DNA from: Peribacillus simplex
Lineage (GTDB): Bacteria > Bacillota > Bacilli > Bacillales > DSM-1321
NCBI RefSeq assembly: GCF_030123325.1
Contig: NZ_CP126106.1
Span: forward strand, 1,144,001-1,208,000
Reading direction: 5' to 3'
DNA: 64,000 nt
Part shown: one piece after another, positions 16,950-25,551 of the stretch
How the letters are laid out: each line of letters starts with the position of its first letter
Position numbering within the stretch: the first letter of the stretch is position 1
Notes under the pieces: generated by a model
The model's input: only the letters and a program-made list of their open reading frames with translations
Database searches by the model: none
Told to the model about the DNA's origin: nothing
Translations under genes and position numbers: made by a program

Positions 16950-17221
16950 GGGCATTTTGGGAGGATGATGTTTAGATGTTCATGGACATGTCAATTGGAG
17001 CCTAGCGGTGTCTACACTTTATGTATCAAAAAAGAATATCCGAATTTTCATATAAACATGAATGGCCAAGGATTTTTCAGGAATATGGAAAGGGTCAGCC
17101 GGATATTTTTGCTTAAAAATAATAAAGTTTGTACAATGTATGGAGAGAAAGAATAATTCGACATTATTCATTTCATATGCAAAAAGTCTCAATGAATAGT
17201 GCAAACATAGGAGGAGAACAC
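16950..17221. other. intergenic region between metI promoter and fumC
   Basis: Holds the fumC promoter region. A plus-strand frame covering 16851-17156 overlaps the riboswitch and its promoter, lacks a ribosome site and is not supported. No other structure was seen. Confidence 0.4.
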
Positions 17222-18604
17222 ATGGAATACAGAATCGAACGAGATACGATGGGTGAAGTGAAAGTTCCTGCTGATAAATATTGGGGAGCACAAACCGAGA
17301 GAAGCCGTAACAATTTCAAAATCGGCAACGAAAAAATGCCGATTGAATTAGTTCGTGCATTTGCATACGTTAAACAAGCTGCTGCAAAGGTGAACTATGA
17401 TCTTGGTGATCTTTCCGAAGTTAAAAAGAATGCCATCGTCAAGATTTGCGGAGAAATCCTTGAAGGTACGCTTGATGAACATTTCCCGCTTGTAGTTTGG
17501 CAAACGGGAAGCGGCACGCAAAGTAATATGAACGTGAATGAAGTGGTCGCTAACAAAGGAAATGAATGGTTAAAAGAAAATGGTGAATCGGAAACCCTTC
17601 ACCCGAATGATGATGTTAACAAGGCACAAAGCTCAAATGATACTTTCCCGACAGCCATGCATATTGCAGCCTTTATGGAAGTCGCTGAAAAATTGGTTCC
17701 TGCCATCAAAGCACTTCGTGATACATTCGATACAAAAGAAAAAGAATTTTGGGATGTCGTGAAAATCGGCCGGACACATCTTCAAGATGCTACACCATTA
17801 ACATTGGGACAAGAAATTTCCGGTTGGAAAGCGATGCTCGATAAAGATTTGGCGATGATTGAGGAAAGCAGCCAAAAATTATTGAACCTTGCTCTAGGCG
17901 GAACGGCTGTAGGAACCGGAATCAATACAAAGAAAGAATTCCCGGGACTTTCCGCCAAACAAATTGCAGCGGATACAGGATATCCTTTTGTCACATCTGA
18001 TAACAAGTTCCATGCTTTGACTAGCCATAACGAAATCGTCTACGCACACGGTGCTTTAAAAGCATTGTCAGCGGATTTAATGAAAATTGCGAACGACGTC
18101 AGATGGCTGGCTAGTGGTCCAAGAAGCGGAATCGGCGAAATAGCCATTCCAGAAAACGAGCCAGGCAGCTCCATCATGCCAGGTAAAGTCAATCCAACAC
18201 AAAGTGAAGCGCTTACCATGATTGCAACACAAATCGTGGGTAACGATGCTACAATTGGCTTTGCAGCAAGCCAGGGTAATTTTGAATTGAATGTATTCAA
18301 GCCTGTCATCATCTATAACTTCCTGCAAACGGTAAAATTATTGACGGAAGGCATTCATTCATTCAACAATAATTGTGCGGTGGGCATCACTGCAAATGAA
18401 GATAAAATCAAAGAAAATGTGGAACGTTCCCTAATGTTGGTAACAGCATTGAACCCGCATATCGGTTATGAAAAAGCAGCCAAAATCGCCAAAACTGCAT
18501 TCAAGGACAACTCAACATTGAAAGAAGCTGCGTTGAAATTGGATTTCCTGACGGAAGATGAATTCAATGCATGGGTCGATCCTGCTAACATGGTTAATAA
18601 ATAA
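17222..18604 (+). CDS. fumC: class II fumarate hydratase
   Basis: Iron-independent fumarase of the citric acid cycle, converting fumarate to malate in the cytoplasm. Family signature GSSIMPGKVNPTQ is intact (about residues 317-329), as are the early TGSGTQSNMN (about 98-107) and HPNDDVN active-site segments and the late C-terminal NPHIGYEKAAK motif. The ATG at 17222 follows AGGAGGAGA and gives 460 aa, the usual length; the frame is open further upstream but without a site. Single gene with its own terminator. Confidence 0.96.
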   Translation: MEYRIERDTMGEVKVPADKYWGAQTERSRNNFKIGNEKMPIELVRAFAYVKQAAAKVNYDLGDLSEVKKNAIVKICGEILEGTLDEHFPLVVWQTGSGTQSNMNVNEVVANKGNEWLKENGESETLHPNDDVNKAQSSNDTFPTAMHIAAFMEVAEKLVPAIKALRDTFDTKEKEFWDVVKIGRTHLQDATPLTLGQEISGWKAMLDKDLAMIEESSQKLLNLALGGTAVGTGINTKKEFPGLSAKQIAADTGYPFVTSDNKFHALTSHNEIVYAHGALKALSADLMKIANDVRWLASGPRSGIGEIAIPENEPGSSIMPGKVNPTQSEALTMIATQIVGNDATIGFAASQGNFELNVFKPVIIYNFLQTVKLLTEGIHSFNNNCAVGITANEDKIKENVERSLMLVTALNPHIGYEKAAKIAKTAFKDNSTLKEAALKLDFLTEDEFNAWVDPANMVNK

Positions 18605-18616
18605 TTGAATGGAAAT

Positions 18617-18644
18617 ACCCTCCCTCTGTTATTAGGGAGGGTGT
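18617..18644 (+). terminator. terminator of fumC
   Basis: Stem ACCCTCCC / GGGAGGGT around a ten-base loop, followed by GTTTCATG, about 13 bases after the fumC stop. Confidence 0.7.
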
Positions 18645-18712
18645 TTCATGTGTTAAAATAATGGAATCGACAAATACTGAGAGCATAAGTATCGGGAACA
18701 GGAGGAAAAACA

Positions 18713-18955
18713 ATGTCTATATGCCCGCTTTGCAATGGTCTAAGAAAAATTCATGTGAAATGCCCGGAATGCGGCAGTGACCTTGAGGATAAAGGGAAAT
18801 TCATGGATTATGCTGATGATTACAGTGCTTATATGGATATCGACATACTTAAAGAAAACGACGGATACCCTCAATCCCTTCAAAAAGGTCAATGCCCGCA
18901 TCTCATGAAATGCCCGGAATGCGGACATGATGAAGTGGTATTGGTCCAGGAATGA
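18713..18955 (+). CDS. small zinc-ribbon-like protein, 80 aa
   Basis: Acidic small protein with three clean CxxC knuckles (CPLC at 4-7, CPEC near 17, CPEC near 68) and an isolated CPH near 61, as expected for a zinc-binding ribbon. Role unknown; such proteins often act as nucleic acid or protein adaptors. ACAGGAGG lies upstream of the ATG. It follows fumC and ends just before the terminator into whose loop IS copy 2 has inserted. Its close similarity between the halves around the KCPECG motif suggests an internal duplication. Confidence 0.75.
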   Translation: MSICPLCNGLRKIHVKCPECGSDLEDKGKFMDYADDYSAYMDIDILKENDGYPQSLQKGQCPHLMKCPECGHDEVVLVQE

Positions 18956-18989
18956 AATTTGAAAAAAACGAAAAGGACCCATAATTGAA

Positions 18990-19038
18990 CTGCACCCCAA
19001 TTGTTAGACAACATCTAACAATTGGAGGTGCAGTTTTT
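18990..19038 (+). promoter_or_regulatory. IS left-end hairpin with terminator shape, covering the orfA ribosome site
   Basis: CTGCACC-C-CAATTGTTAGA pairs with TCTAACAATTG-GA-GGTGCAG across a five-base loop with one small bulge, and is followed by seven T. The 3' arm contains the GGAGGT ribosome site of orfA. The fold would stop transcripts entering from outside and hide the ribosome site on any that pass. The same structure is present in copy 1 at 5307-5355. Confidence 0.7.
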
Positions 19039-19548
19039 TTGACTAAATATACGATAGACGAAAAATTACATGCAGTTTTAGAGTACTTAGAAGGAAAAAA
19101 ATCCTATAAATCCATTGCACAAGAAAGAAATGTAGGTTTATCCCCTCTGAAAAGATGGGTCGCTCGCTATCTAAAACATGGGATGGAAGGACTTGCTTCA
19201 TCCTATACAAATTACACTCTGCCCTTTAAACTAGAGGTACTTAAATATATGAACGAATATGGGGCATCGATCAACGAGACCGCTGTACACTATAACCTTC
19301 CTTCCGATTCTACACTTTTGAATTGGGCAAATCAGTTTAAGGAAGGCGGTATAGACGCCCTTAAACCAAAGAAAAAGGGGCGTCTATCCATGAAAAAAGA
19401 AACCAAGAAAACATCGCCAGCTAATGGCTCTCAAGAAGCACTTCTTGCCGAATTAGAATACTTACGTGCAGAGAATGCCTATCTAAAAAAGTTGAATGCC
19501 TTAGTTCAAGAAAAGGAAGCCTTACAAAGAAAGAAAAAGCGAAAGTAG
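19039..19548 (+). CDS. IS150-group transposase OrfA, copy 2
   Basis: Identical to the OrfA of copy 1: two helix-turn-helix regions and a C-terminal leucine-rich coil. TTG start at 19039 chosen from the GGAGGT site. It ends in AAA-AAG (19534-19539), where ribosomes may slip -1 into orfB. Confidence 0.9.
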   Translation: MTKYTIDEKLHAVLEYLEGKKSYKSIAQERNVGLSPLKRWVARYLKHGMEGLASSYTNYTLPFKLEVLKYMNEYGASINETAVHYNLPSDSTLLNWANQFKEGGIDALKPKKKGRLSMKKETKKTSPANGSQEALLAELEYLRAENAYLKKLNALVQEKEALQRKKKRK

Positions 19549-19601
19549 TCCATGAACTAAGGAAACAATTTGATTTAAATCTGCTTCTATCCATTTCTAA
19601 A

Positions 19602-20387
19602 ATGGCACGGAGTACGTACTATTATTGGGTAAACGCCTTCGGGCGTGAGGATAAATACACAGAAATTAAATCACTTATCAAAGAGATTTTCCATACGCAT
19701 AAAGGGCGTTATGGGTATCGGCGTATCACCCTAGAATTACGTAACCGAGGTGCTCGCATCAATCATAAAACAGTTCTCCGATTGATGAATGAACTAGGAT
19801 TGAAGTCATTGGTTCGCATGAAGAAATATCGTTCGTACAAAGGGAACATCGGCAAGATTGCGCCCAACATTCTAGCACGTGATTTCAAGGCGGCAAAGTC
19901 CAATGAAAAATGGGTGACAGACGTCACCGAATTCCATCTAGCTGGGGAGAAACTATACTTATCGGCCATTCTTGATTTGTTTAATGGTGAAATCATCGCC
20001 TATAATATCGAATCTCGGCCTGTTTATCCGCTCGTTTCCAAAATGCTGGATAAAGCCTTTGATCGCTTGGAATCGAAAGATTCACCCATTCTCCATTCAG
20101 ATCAGGGCTGGCATTATCAGATGAAACAATACTCGCATGATTTGAAAAGACATAACATTACACAAAGCATGTCCCGCAAAGGAAATTGTCTCGATAATGC
20201 GGTCATTGAAAACTTCTTTGGCTTATTAAAATCCGAATTACTCTATCTTCAAGAATTTGAAAGCATGGAGCATTTCAAACAAGAACTAGAAGAATATATC
20301 CATTACTACAATCATCAGCGAATCAAGGTAAAATTAAAAGGCATGAGCCCGGTAGATTACCGGGTTCATGCCCTCAAGGCTGCCTAA
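19602..20387 (+). CDS. IS150-group transposase OrfB, copy 2
   Basis: Identical to the OrfB of copy 1, with complete DDE triad. The frame stays open upstream through VHELRKQFDL into the end of orfA, so an OrfAB fusion is the likely transposase. A 15-bp hairpin (20340-20372) lies within its last codons. Confidence 0.95.
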   Translation: MARSTYYYWVNAFGREDKYTEIKSLIKEIFHTHKGRYGYRRITLELRNRGARINHKTVLRLMNELGLKSLVRMKKYRSYKGNIGKIAPNILARDFKAAKSNEKWVTDVTEFHLAGEKLYLSAILDLFNGEIIAYNIESRPVYPLVSKMLDKAFDRLESKDSPILHSDQGWHYQMKQYSHDLKRHNITQSMSRKGNCLDNAVIENFFGLLKSELLYLQEFESMEHFKQELEEYIHYYNHQRIKVKLKGMSPVDYRVHALKAA

Positions 20388-20444
20388 TTAAATAAAGTGT
20401 CTAACTTTTTGGGTTCACTTCAAATGAATGGGTCTTTTTTACGT

Positions 20445-21590
20445 TTAATTGGCAGATAACTTCATGCTTTCCTGCATCTGTTCATCTTCTTCAACTAAAA
20501 TGCGATGTTCGGTCCCTTTATCAAAAAAGTGTGCTTTATTCATGTCGAGGGCAAGTTCGATGTTTTCGCCTGCCTGGATGATGTTCTTGGCATCGACCCT
20601 TGCAACGAAGTCTTGTCCCTCTAATGTGGAGTAGAGCATGATCTCCGCGCCCATGAGTTCGGCTACATCAATTTGGGTTGTGAATGCAGTGTTAGGGGAC
20701 TCCGTGAAATAAGCTCCTTCATTATGGAAATCCTCCGGACGGATGCCCAGGATTACATCTTTTCCGACATATCCTTGATCACGCAGCATTTTCATCTTCA
20801 ATTCAGGTATTTCAAGTGTTTGTTCGCCTATTTTAATTATGCCTTCTTTTAATGTTCCAGTAAAGAAGTTCATGGCAGGCGATCCGATAAAGCCGCCGAC
20901 GAAAACGTTTATCGGTTTCTCATAAACGTCCTTTGGTGCACCGACCTGTTGGATGATACCATCCTTCATTACAACAAGACGTGTCGCCATGGTCATTGCC
21001 TCTGTTTGGTCATGCGTGACATATATCGTTGTGGTGTCGAGCCGTTTATGTAGTTTAGCGATTTCCGCACGCATTTGAACCCGTAGCTTTGCGTCGAGAT
21101 TGGATAATGGCTCATCCATCAAGAAAACTTTTGCGTCCCTTACAATTGCCCGGCCAAGTGCCACACGCTGGCGCTGACCACCTGAAAGGGCTTTAGGTTT
21201 CCTGTTTAGCAGCTCTTCAAGTCCGAGAATCCTTGCCGCTTCATGGACTCTTTGCTTGATTTCCGCTTTTGGCGTTTTCCTGAGCTTTAATCCGAATGCC
21301 ATATTGTCATATACGGACATATGAGGATATAAGGCATAGTTCTGGAAAACCATCGCAATATCACGATCTTTAGGGGGGACATCATTGACCCGCTTGCCGT
21401 CTATATATAAATCCCCTTGGGAAATGTCTTCCAGTCCGGCAATCATCCTTAATGTCGTCGATTTGCCGCAACCCGATGGTCCCACAAAAACTATGAATTC
21501 CTTATCGGCAACACGAAGGTTGAAGTCTTTAACAGCGGTCACCTTTTTATCATAAATCTTGAATATATGATCCAACACTAACTCTGCCAT
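20445..21590 (-). CDS. msmX: sugar ABC transporter ATPase (MsmX/UgpC type)
   Basis: Cytoplasmic ATPase of the CUT1 carbohydrate importers; MsmX in B. subtilis is shared by several sugar uptake systems. Walker A GPSGCGKSTT (about residues 36-45), signature LSGGQRQR, Walker B VFLMDEPLSNLDA, then a C-terminal TOBE regulatory domain with GIRPEDF. Start at 21590 (MAELVLDH) is backed by AAAGGGGGA; the longer frame is rejected. 381 aa against 365 in B. subtilis. No permease or binding protein lies nearby, consistent with a shared ATPase. Confidence 0.9.
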   Translation of the reverse strand: MAELVLDHIFKIYDKKVTAVKDFNLRVADKEFIVFVGPSGCGKSTTLRMIAGLEDISQGDLYIDGKRVNDVPPKDRDIAMVFQNYALYPHMSVYDNMAFGLKLRKTPKAEIKQRVHEAARILGLEELLNRKPKALSGGQRQRVALGRAIVRDAKVFLMDEPLSNLDAKLRVQMRAEIAKLHKRLDTTTIYVTHDQTEAMTMATRLVVMKDGIIQQVGAPKDVYEKPINVFVGGFIGSPAMNFFTGTLKEGIIKIGEQTLEIPELKMKMLRDQGYVGKDVILGIRPEDFHNEGAYFTESPNTAFTTQIDVAELMGAEIMLYSTLEGQDFVARVDAKNIIQAGENIELALDMNKAHFFDKGTEHRILVEEDEQMQESMKLSAN

Positions 21591-21714
21591 GAAAAATCCC
21601 CCTTTTAAACTCCTGATTACTTGTACCAATTAGCTATAGTCTAAGCTATCGGATTTGAAAAAAGTATGGGCACATTGCACAAAAAAGGATGGAATTACCT
21701 GTTTGCGTTGAGAA

Positions 21715-22599
21715 TTAATCATTCAGTAAAAGTAACAAGTATGCAGTGAAGGCATGATGGAAGTTTCTAATATCGAGACCAGTCCTTTCAGAGAATTTAT
21801 CGATTCGGTATTGTAAGCTGTTCCGATGTATATAAAGCTGTTTGGCGGCATAGGTGGCATTTGAATTACATTCGATATACGTTTTAATCGTCTTGATTAG
21901 TTCAGTATCCTGCTTGGTCTTGCCAAGAATCTCATTGATATACCACTTTGCATCCTTATCGGATGGTTCATTTATTAATGAGTGAGGGATGACGTCTGCC
22001 AAATCAGCCACCTTTAGATCTGGCAGATGCACCTGTGCCAAATCAAAACACTTTTTCTCCTGAGTCCAGTGCTGATGAAGGTCTTGATTTATAGGGTGAA
22101 AGCGCCCGGCGAACATACGGGTCTTTACATAAAAGTCACTTTCAAGCGTGGAAGAAATGGCGATTAGTTCTTTATTTGATAAAGATTCATCCTCGTCCGT
22201 TTCAATTAAGACTCCTGCCGTTTCATTTTCCCAGACAATAGCTGCGTCGGATGGAACGAAAGCGAGGAAGGCTTCTTCAAAATCGGAGTTTGAAAAATCA
22301 GCATGAGTCAGCTTGAAATGAAGAAATCGAACATTCTCCCAGCTCGTTAAAGGCAATGGTGCATTCGGTTTGGATAAAAAAGTTTTCCATGATGAGTCTG
22401 GATGTGCATTGAGGTTATTTGTGTCTATGGAAGGAGCAAAAAGCAGTTCCAATAAAAGGATTTCTTCGGCTGTGATTTCTGAACGGTGAATGCCAAGCAT
22501 ACTTCTGGAGTCTTCGAACCAAACATAGGCAGAAATTTCATCAGTATCCATTTTATTGGTAAGAGCATTCGGGAATTTTTGTTTAAGATTTTCAAGCAT
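21715..22599 (-). CDS. PucR-type helix-turn-helix regulator (YxkF-like)
   Basis: Probable transcriptional regulator. The C-terminal 60 residues form the PucR/CdaR helix-turn-helix (NATYAAKQLYIHRNSLQYRI, then GLDIRNF). The N-terminal 230 residues carry no recognised sensory domain. In B. subtilis the similar yxkF gene is a neighbour of msmX, as here, which hints at a role in sugar uptake. Start chosen at the second of two adjacent ATGs because AAGGTGG lies five bases upstream; 22602 is also possible. Confidence 0.75.
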   Translation of the reverse strand: MLENLKQKFPNALTNKMDTDEISAYVWFEDSRSMLGIHRSEITAEEILLLELLFAPSIDTNNLNAHPDSSWKTFLSKPNAPLPLTSWENVRFLHFKLTHADFSNSDFEEAFLAFVPSDAAIVWENETAGVLIETDEDESLSNKELIAISSTLESDFYVKTRMFAGRFHPINQDLHQHWTQEKKCFDLAQVHLPDLKVADLADVIPHSLINEPSDKDAKWYINEILGKTKQDTELIKTIKTYIECNSNATYAAKQLYIHRNSLQYRIDKFSERTGLDIRNFHHAFTAYLLLLLND

Positions 22600-22780
22600 C
22601 ATTTCCACCTTCTTTCTCCTTTTCCATATCATTATAGCGAAAAAGAATAAAGTTCAAAAGATTAGGATATTGCTAGTTTTTCCGAGAAGGAAAAACCAAA
22701 GAAAAGTTGCAAGTATTATTAATTTCAGGAAAGGGTATTGCGTATGCTTTATGGAATATCGTTAAAGAGGAGGAGATCTT

Positions 22781-23818
22781 ATGAACATTTTAATATTAGG
22801 TGGTACACGGTTTTTAGGCCGGTATTTAGCAAAAGCCGCGATAGAGATAGGGCATGATGTCACACTTTTTAACCGTGGAAGCAATCCTTATGTTTTTCCC
22901 GAAATAGAACAGTTAAAAGGGGACCGCGACGGGGATCTGGAAATGTTGAAAGGGAGACAGTGGGATGCAGTCATTGACACATCAGGATTTATCCCTCGAA
23001 CTGTATCGAAATCGTGCAGATTGCTTAATCAAGTTAAATATTATACATATATTTCAAGTATCTCAGTTTATAGTGATCCAACCGAGCCAGGAATTGATGA
23101 AAATGGAGAGGTTCAAACACTAAATGATGATAAAGCAGAAGAGATCACCCGCGGAACTGCTGGACCGATATACGGTGAATATTATGGGCCGTTAAAATCA
23201 TTAAGCGAAAAAGCAGCTGAAAAAGAACTGCCCGGGAAAATCTTGGCAATCCGTGCCGGGCAAATAGTAGGTCCATATGATTACACTGACCGATTGCCGT
23301 ACTGGCTTAAAAGAATAGCGGAAGGGGGAGAAATTTTAGCTCCTGGACGCCCTGGACGTCCAATCCAAATTATCGATGCAAGGGACTTGGCTCAATGGAT
23401 CATCCAAATGATAGAAAAAAGCATGACAGGTACGTATAATGCCGTTGGTCCGGATTACACACTGACTATGGGGCAATTACTTGAAGGCTGCAAAAAGGTA
23501 ACAAGAAGTAATGCTGCCTTTACATGGGTCTCTGAAAAATTTTTAAATGACAATAAAGTAGAGCCGTGGGGAGAAATGCCTTTATGGATACCAGAAAAAT
23601 TCCCTTTGCCAGGAGGTAAGGAACCTTTGAATGGGTTTTTGGCTGTCGACAACGATAAAGCCATCAATAATGGACTAACATTCCGGCCCCTATCAGAAAC
23701 TCTCGAAGATATATGGAGTTGGGAAAAGAGCCGTCCGGAATCTGCCGATAGAAAAGCAGGCATCCACAGACAACATGAAAGTGATCTTCTTGGATTATGG
23801 AAACAGACAGTAGGTTGA
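22781..23818 (+). CDS. NAD-dependent epimerase/dehydratase family protein, 345 aa
   Basis: Extended or atypical SDR with the N-terminal GGTRFLGR dinucleotide-binding motif (residues 7-14), ISSISVYSD in the serine position and YGEYYGPLK supplying the YxxxK. A later segment (GRPGRPIQIIDARDLAQW) is typical of sugar-nucleotide epimerase-like proteins. Substrate unknown. Start follows AGAGGAGGAG. Single gene between divergent regulator and convergent metQ. Confidence 0.85.
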   Translation: MNILILGGTRFLGRYLAKAAIEIGHDVTLFNRGSNPYVFPEIEQLKGDRDGDLEMLKGRQWDAVIDTSGFIPRTVSKSCRLLNQVKYYTYISSISVYSDPTEPGIDENGEVQTLNDDKAEEITRGTAGPIYGEYYGPLKSLSEKAAEKELPGKILAIRAGQIVGPYDYTDRLPYWLKRIAEGGEILAPGRPGRPIQIIDARDLAQWIIQMIEKSMTGTYNAVGPDYTLTMGQLLEGCKKVTRSNAAFTWVSEKFLNDNKVEPWGEMPLWIPEKFPLPGGKEPLNGFLAVDNDKAINNGLTFRPLSETLEDIWSWEKSRPESADRKAGIHRQHESDLLGLWKQTVG

Positions 23819-23858
23819 ACCTTTCTTTAAATACTTTTAAACAAACAACGTGAAGGAA

Positions 23859-23887
23859 ACGATGGGGTAAAAAACCCATCGTTTTTT
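23859..23887 (+). terminator. terminator of the SDR gene
   Basis: Stem CGATGGG / CCCATCG with a short A-rich loop, followed by TTTTTT. Confidence 0.85.
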
Positions 23888-23961
23888 AGTCCATGGATGG
23901 GCTTGCAAGGTTTGTGAGGATTTCAAGGTTTTCCATGGCGGCTGCCACTTTTTCCTTAATG

Positions 23962-23996
23962 AAAGGCCTGTTCCCAATAAAAGGGAAGCAGGCCTC
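23962..23996 (-). terminator. terminator of metNPQ
   Basis: Stem AGGCCTG-ttCCC / GGGaa-GCAGGCCT just downstream of the metQ stop on the minus strand. The following bases are moderately T-rich. Confidence 0.65.
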
Positions 23997-24006
23997 GATT
24001 ATTTGA

Positions 24007-24828
24007 TCAATTCATCCAGTCCGGTTTCCCGAATCCGGCAAATTTGTCATCGATGACTTTTTCAAACTGGTCGGATTCCACTACTGATTTTATATCCTTG
24101 GCAAATTGGGAGTCTACATCTTTTGTATTCACTGTAACAACGTTTCGATACATATCAGGCATTTTTTCTAAAACAAGGGCATCCTGGAGGTCCATTTTTG
24201 CTGCAAGAGCGAAATTGCCAGGGACCGCTGATAGGTCAACGCTGTCCGTTGCACGGGGCAATTGAGCGGATTCCAATGGTTTGAGTTGGATGTTTTTTGG
24301 ATTTTTCGTTACATCCTTTTCAGATATTTTTAAAGGGTCGACATCTGGATCGACTTCAATCAACCCTTCATCCACCAGCACTTTAAGTGCACGTGCGAGG
24401 TTAACCGGATCATTGGGCACTGCAAGGGATGTACCGTCTTCAATTTCTTTCAATGATTTATACTTGTTCGAATATATGCCCATTGGTGCTGTTGGAACTA
24501 TGATAAGGTCGGAAAGCTTTAAATCATTTTCTTTAGCGAAGTTATCCATGTACACTTTATGCTGGAAGAGGTTGGCGTCGATCGAATGATTGCCAAGGGA
24601 CTTATTTGGCTGGATATAGTCGGTGAATTCGACGATCTCTATTTTGTAACCGAGATCTTCCAGACCTGGTTTGATGGCCTCTTTAACCATATCGGCGTAG
24701 GGCCCGGTAGTCGCCCCGATCTTCAATTCTTTTTTGTCTTCAATTTTTTGGGATGCATCATCGCTCCCGCATGCAGCCAAGCCAAGGGCAAGTGCACAGA
24801 TTGATAATAGCGAAGCTATTTTCTTCAT
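24007..24828 (-). CDS. metQ: methionine-binding lipoprotein
   Basis: Substrate-binding lipoprotein of the MetNPQ importer (NlpA family), anchored to the outer face of the membrane. Signal peptide with lipobox LAAC (Cys 20), then GATTGPYADM (about 38-47), FTDYIQPN and ANLFQHKVY segments typical of MetQ. 273 aa is the normal length. Last gene of the metN-metP-metQ operon under SAM control. Confidence 0.93.
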   Translation of the reverse strand: MKKIASLLSICALALGLAACGSDDASQKIEDKKELKIGATTGPYADMVKEAIKPGLEDLGYKIEIVEFTDYIQPNKSLGNHSIDANLFQHKVYMDNFAKENDLKLSDLIIVPTAPMGIYSNKYKSLKEIEDGTSLAVPNDPVNLARALKVLVDEGLIEVDPDVDPLKISEKDVTKNPKNIQLKPLESAQLPRATDSVDLSAVPGNFALAAKMDLQDALVLEKMPDMYRNVVTVNTKDVDSQFAKDIKSVVESDQFEKVIDDKFAGFGKPDWMN

Positions 24829-24882
24829 TTGAAATTCCTCCTGAGTAATGAAATGTATTGAATCATTGAAAAATGACTGATT

Positions 24883-25551
24883 CTATCGTTTGTTAACTAT
24901 GTATGAGGCTTTGTCACCAACCATTTGAATGATTTGCACAAGGCAGATCAGCACGACGATCGTCGTGATCATGACTGTGTTGTCATAACGGTAATAACCG
25001 TACCGGATGGCCAGGTCGCCAATTCCGCCTCCGCCGATTGTCCCTGCCATTGCTGAGTAACCGATAAGCGAAATGGTCGTTAATGTCAGTCCTTGAATGA
25101 TACCCGGTTTTGCCTCTGGAAGAAGTACATCCTTAATGATCATCCAAGGAGTGGCACCTACGGCAATTGCAGCTTCAATCACACCTCTGTCTATTTCACG
25201 TAATGCCGTTTCAACGATCCTTGCAAAAAAAGGTATTGCTGACACCGACAGGGATACAGAAGCCGCTCTCGGCCCAATCGTCGATCCAGTTAGAAAATCC
25301 GTTAAAGGAAGGAGGGCGACCAAGAGAATGATGAACGGGATTGAACGTACAATATTGACTGCGAATCCTAGAGATCGATTCACGATACCATTTTCAAAAA
25401 ATAAATTCCTTGTTGTCGTGAACAGCAATACCCCAAGCGGTAAACCAATCAGCAGCGCTACTGCAAGGGAAACGCCGACCATATAAATCGTTTCAAGAAA
25501 GGCTTTATTAAGATCAGGTAAAATATTGACGATGGAATCAAGCAGTGACAT
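24883..25551 (-). CDS. metP: methionine ABC transporter permease
   Basis: Membrane subunit with about five membrane helices and the EAA-like cytoplasmic loop (EAAIAVGATPWMII). 222 aa, as in B. subtilis MetP. Overlaps metN by 14 bases, pointing to coupled translation. Confidence 0.93.
   Translation of the reverse strand: MSLLDSIVNILPDLNKAFLETIYMVGVSLAVALLIGLPLGVLLFTTTRNLFFENGIVNRSLGFAVNIVRSIPFIILLVALLPLTDFLTGSTIGPRAASVSLSVSAIPFFARIVETALREIDRGVIEAAIAVGATPWMIIKDVLLPEAKPGIIQGLTLTTISLIGYSAMAGTIGGGGIGDLAIRYGYYRYDNTVMITTIVVLICLVQIIQMVGDKASYIVNKR

Larger units (their letters stand above)
18986..20422 (+). mobile_element. IS3-family (IS150-group) insertion sequence, copy 2
   Basis: 1437 bp, same ends and gene content as copy 1 at 3923-5359 but inverted. 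25-bp imperfect terminal repeats. Flanked by a 3-bp duplication AAT (18983-18985 and 20423-20425). Encoded proteins are identical to those of copy 1. Confidence 0.95.
18971..20440. terminator. bidirectional terminator split by IS copy 2
   Basis: Left half: an A-run and GACCCAT (18976-18982). Right half: ATGGGTC (20428-20434) and a T-run. Without the IS and one copy of the AAT duplication they form a 7-bp stem with loop AATGA between the zinc-ribbon gene and the convergent ABC ATPase gene. The IS sits exactly in the loop. Confidence 0.8.

Noticed and set aside
16851..17156. Plus-strand frame of 101 codons
   Set aside because: It is antisense to the metI SAM riboswitch and its promoter, has no ribosome site and ends before fumC.
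3923..20422. Composite transposon formed by the two IS copies
   Set aside because: Each copy has its own matching target duplication and sits in its own terminator, and the DNA between them is ordinary core genome.
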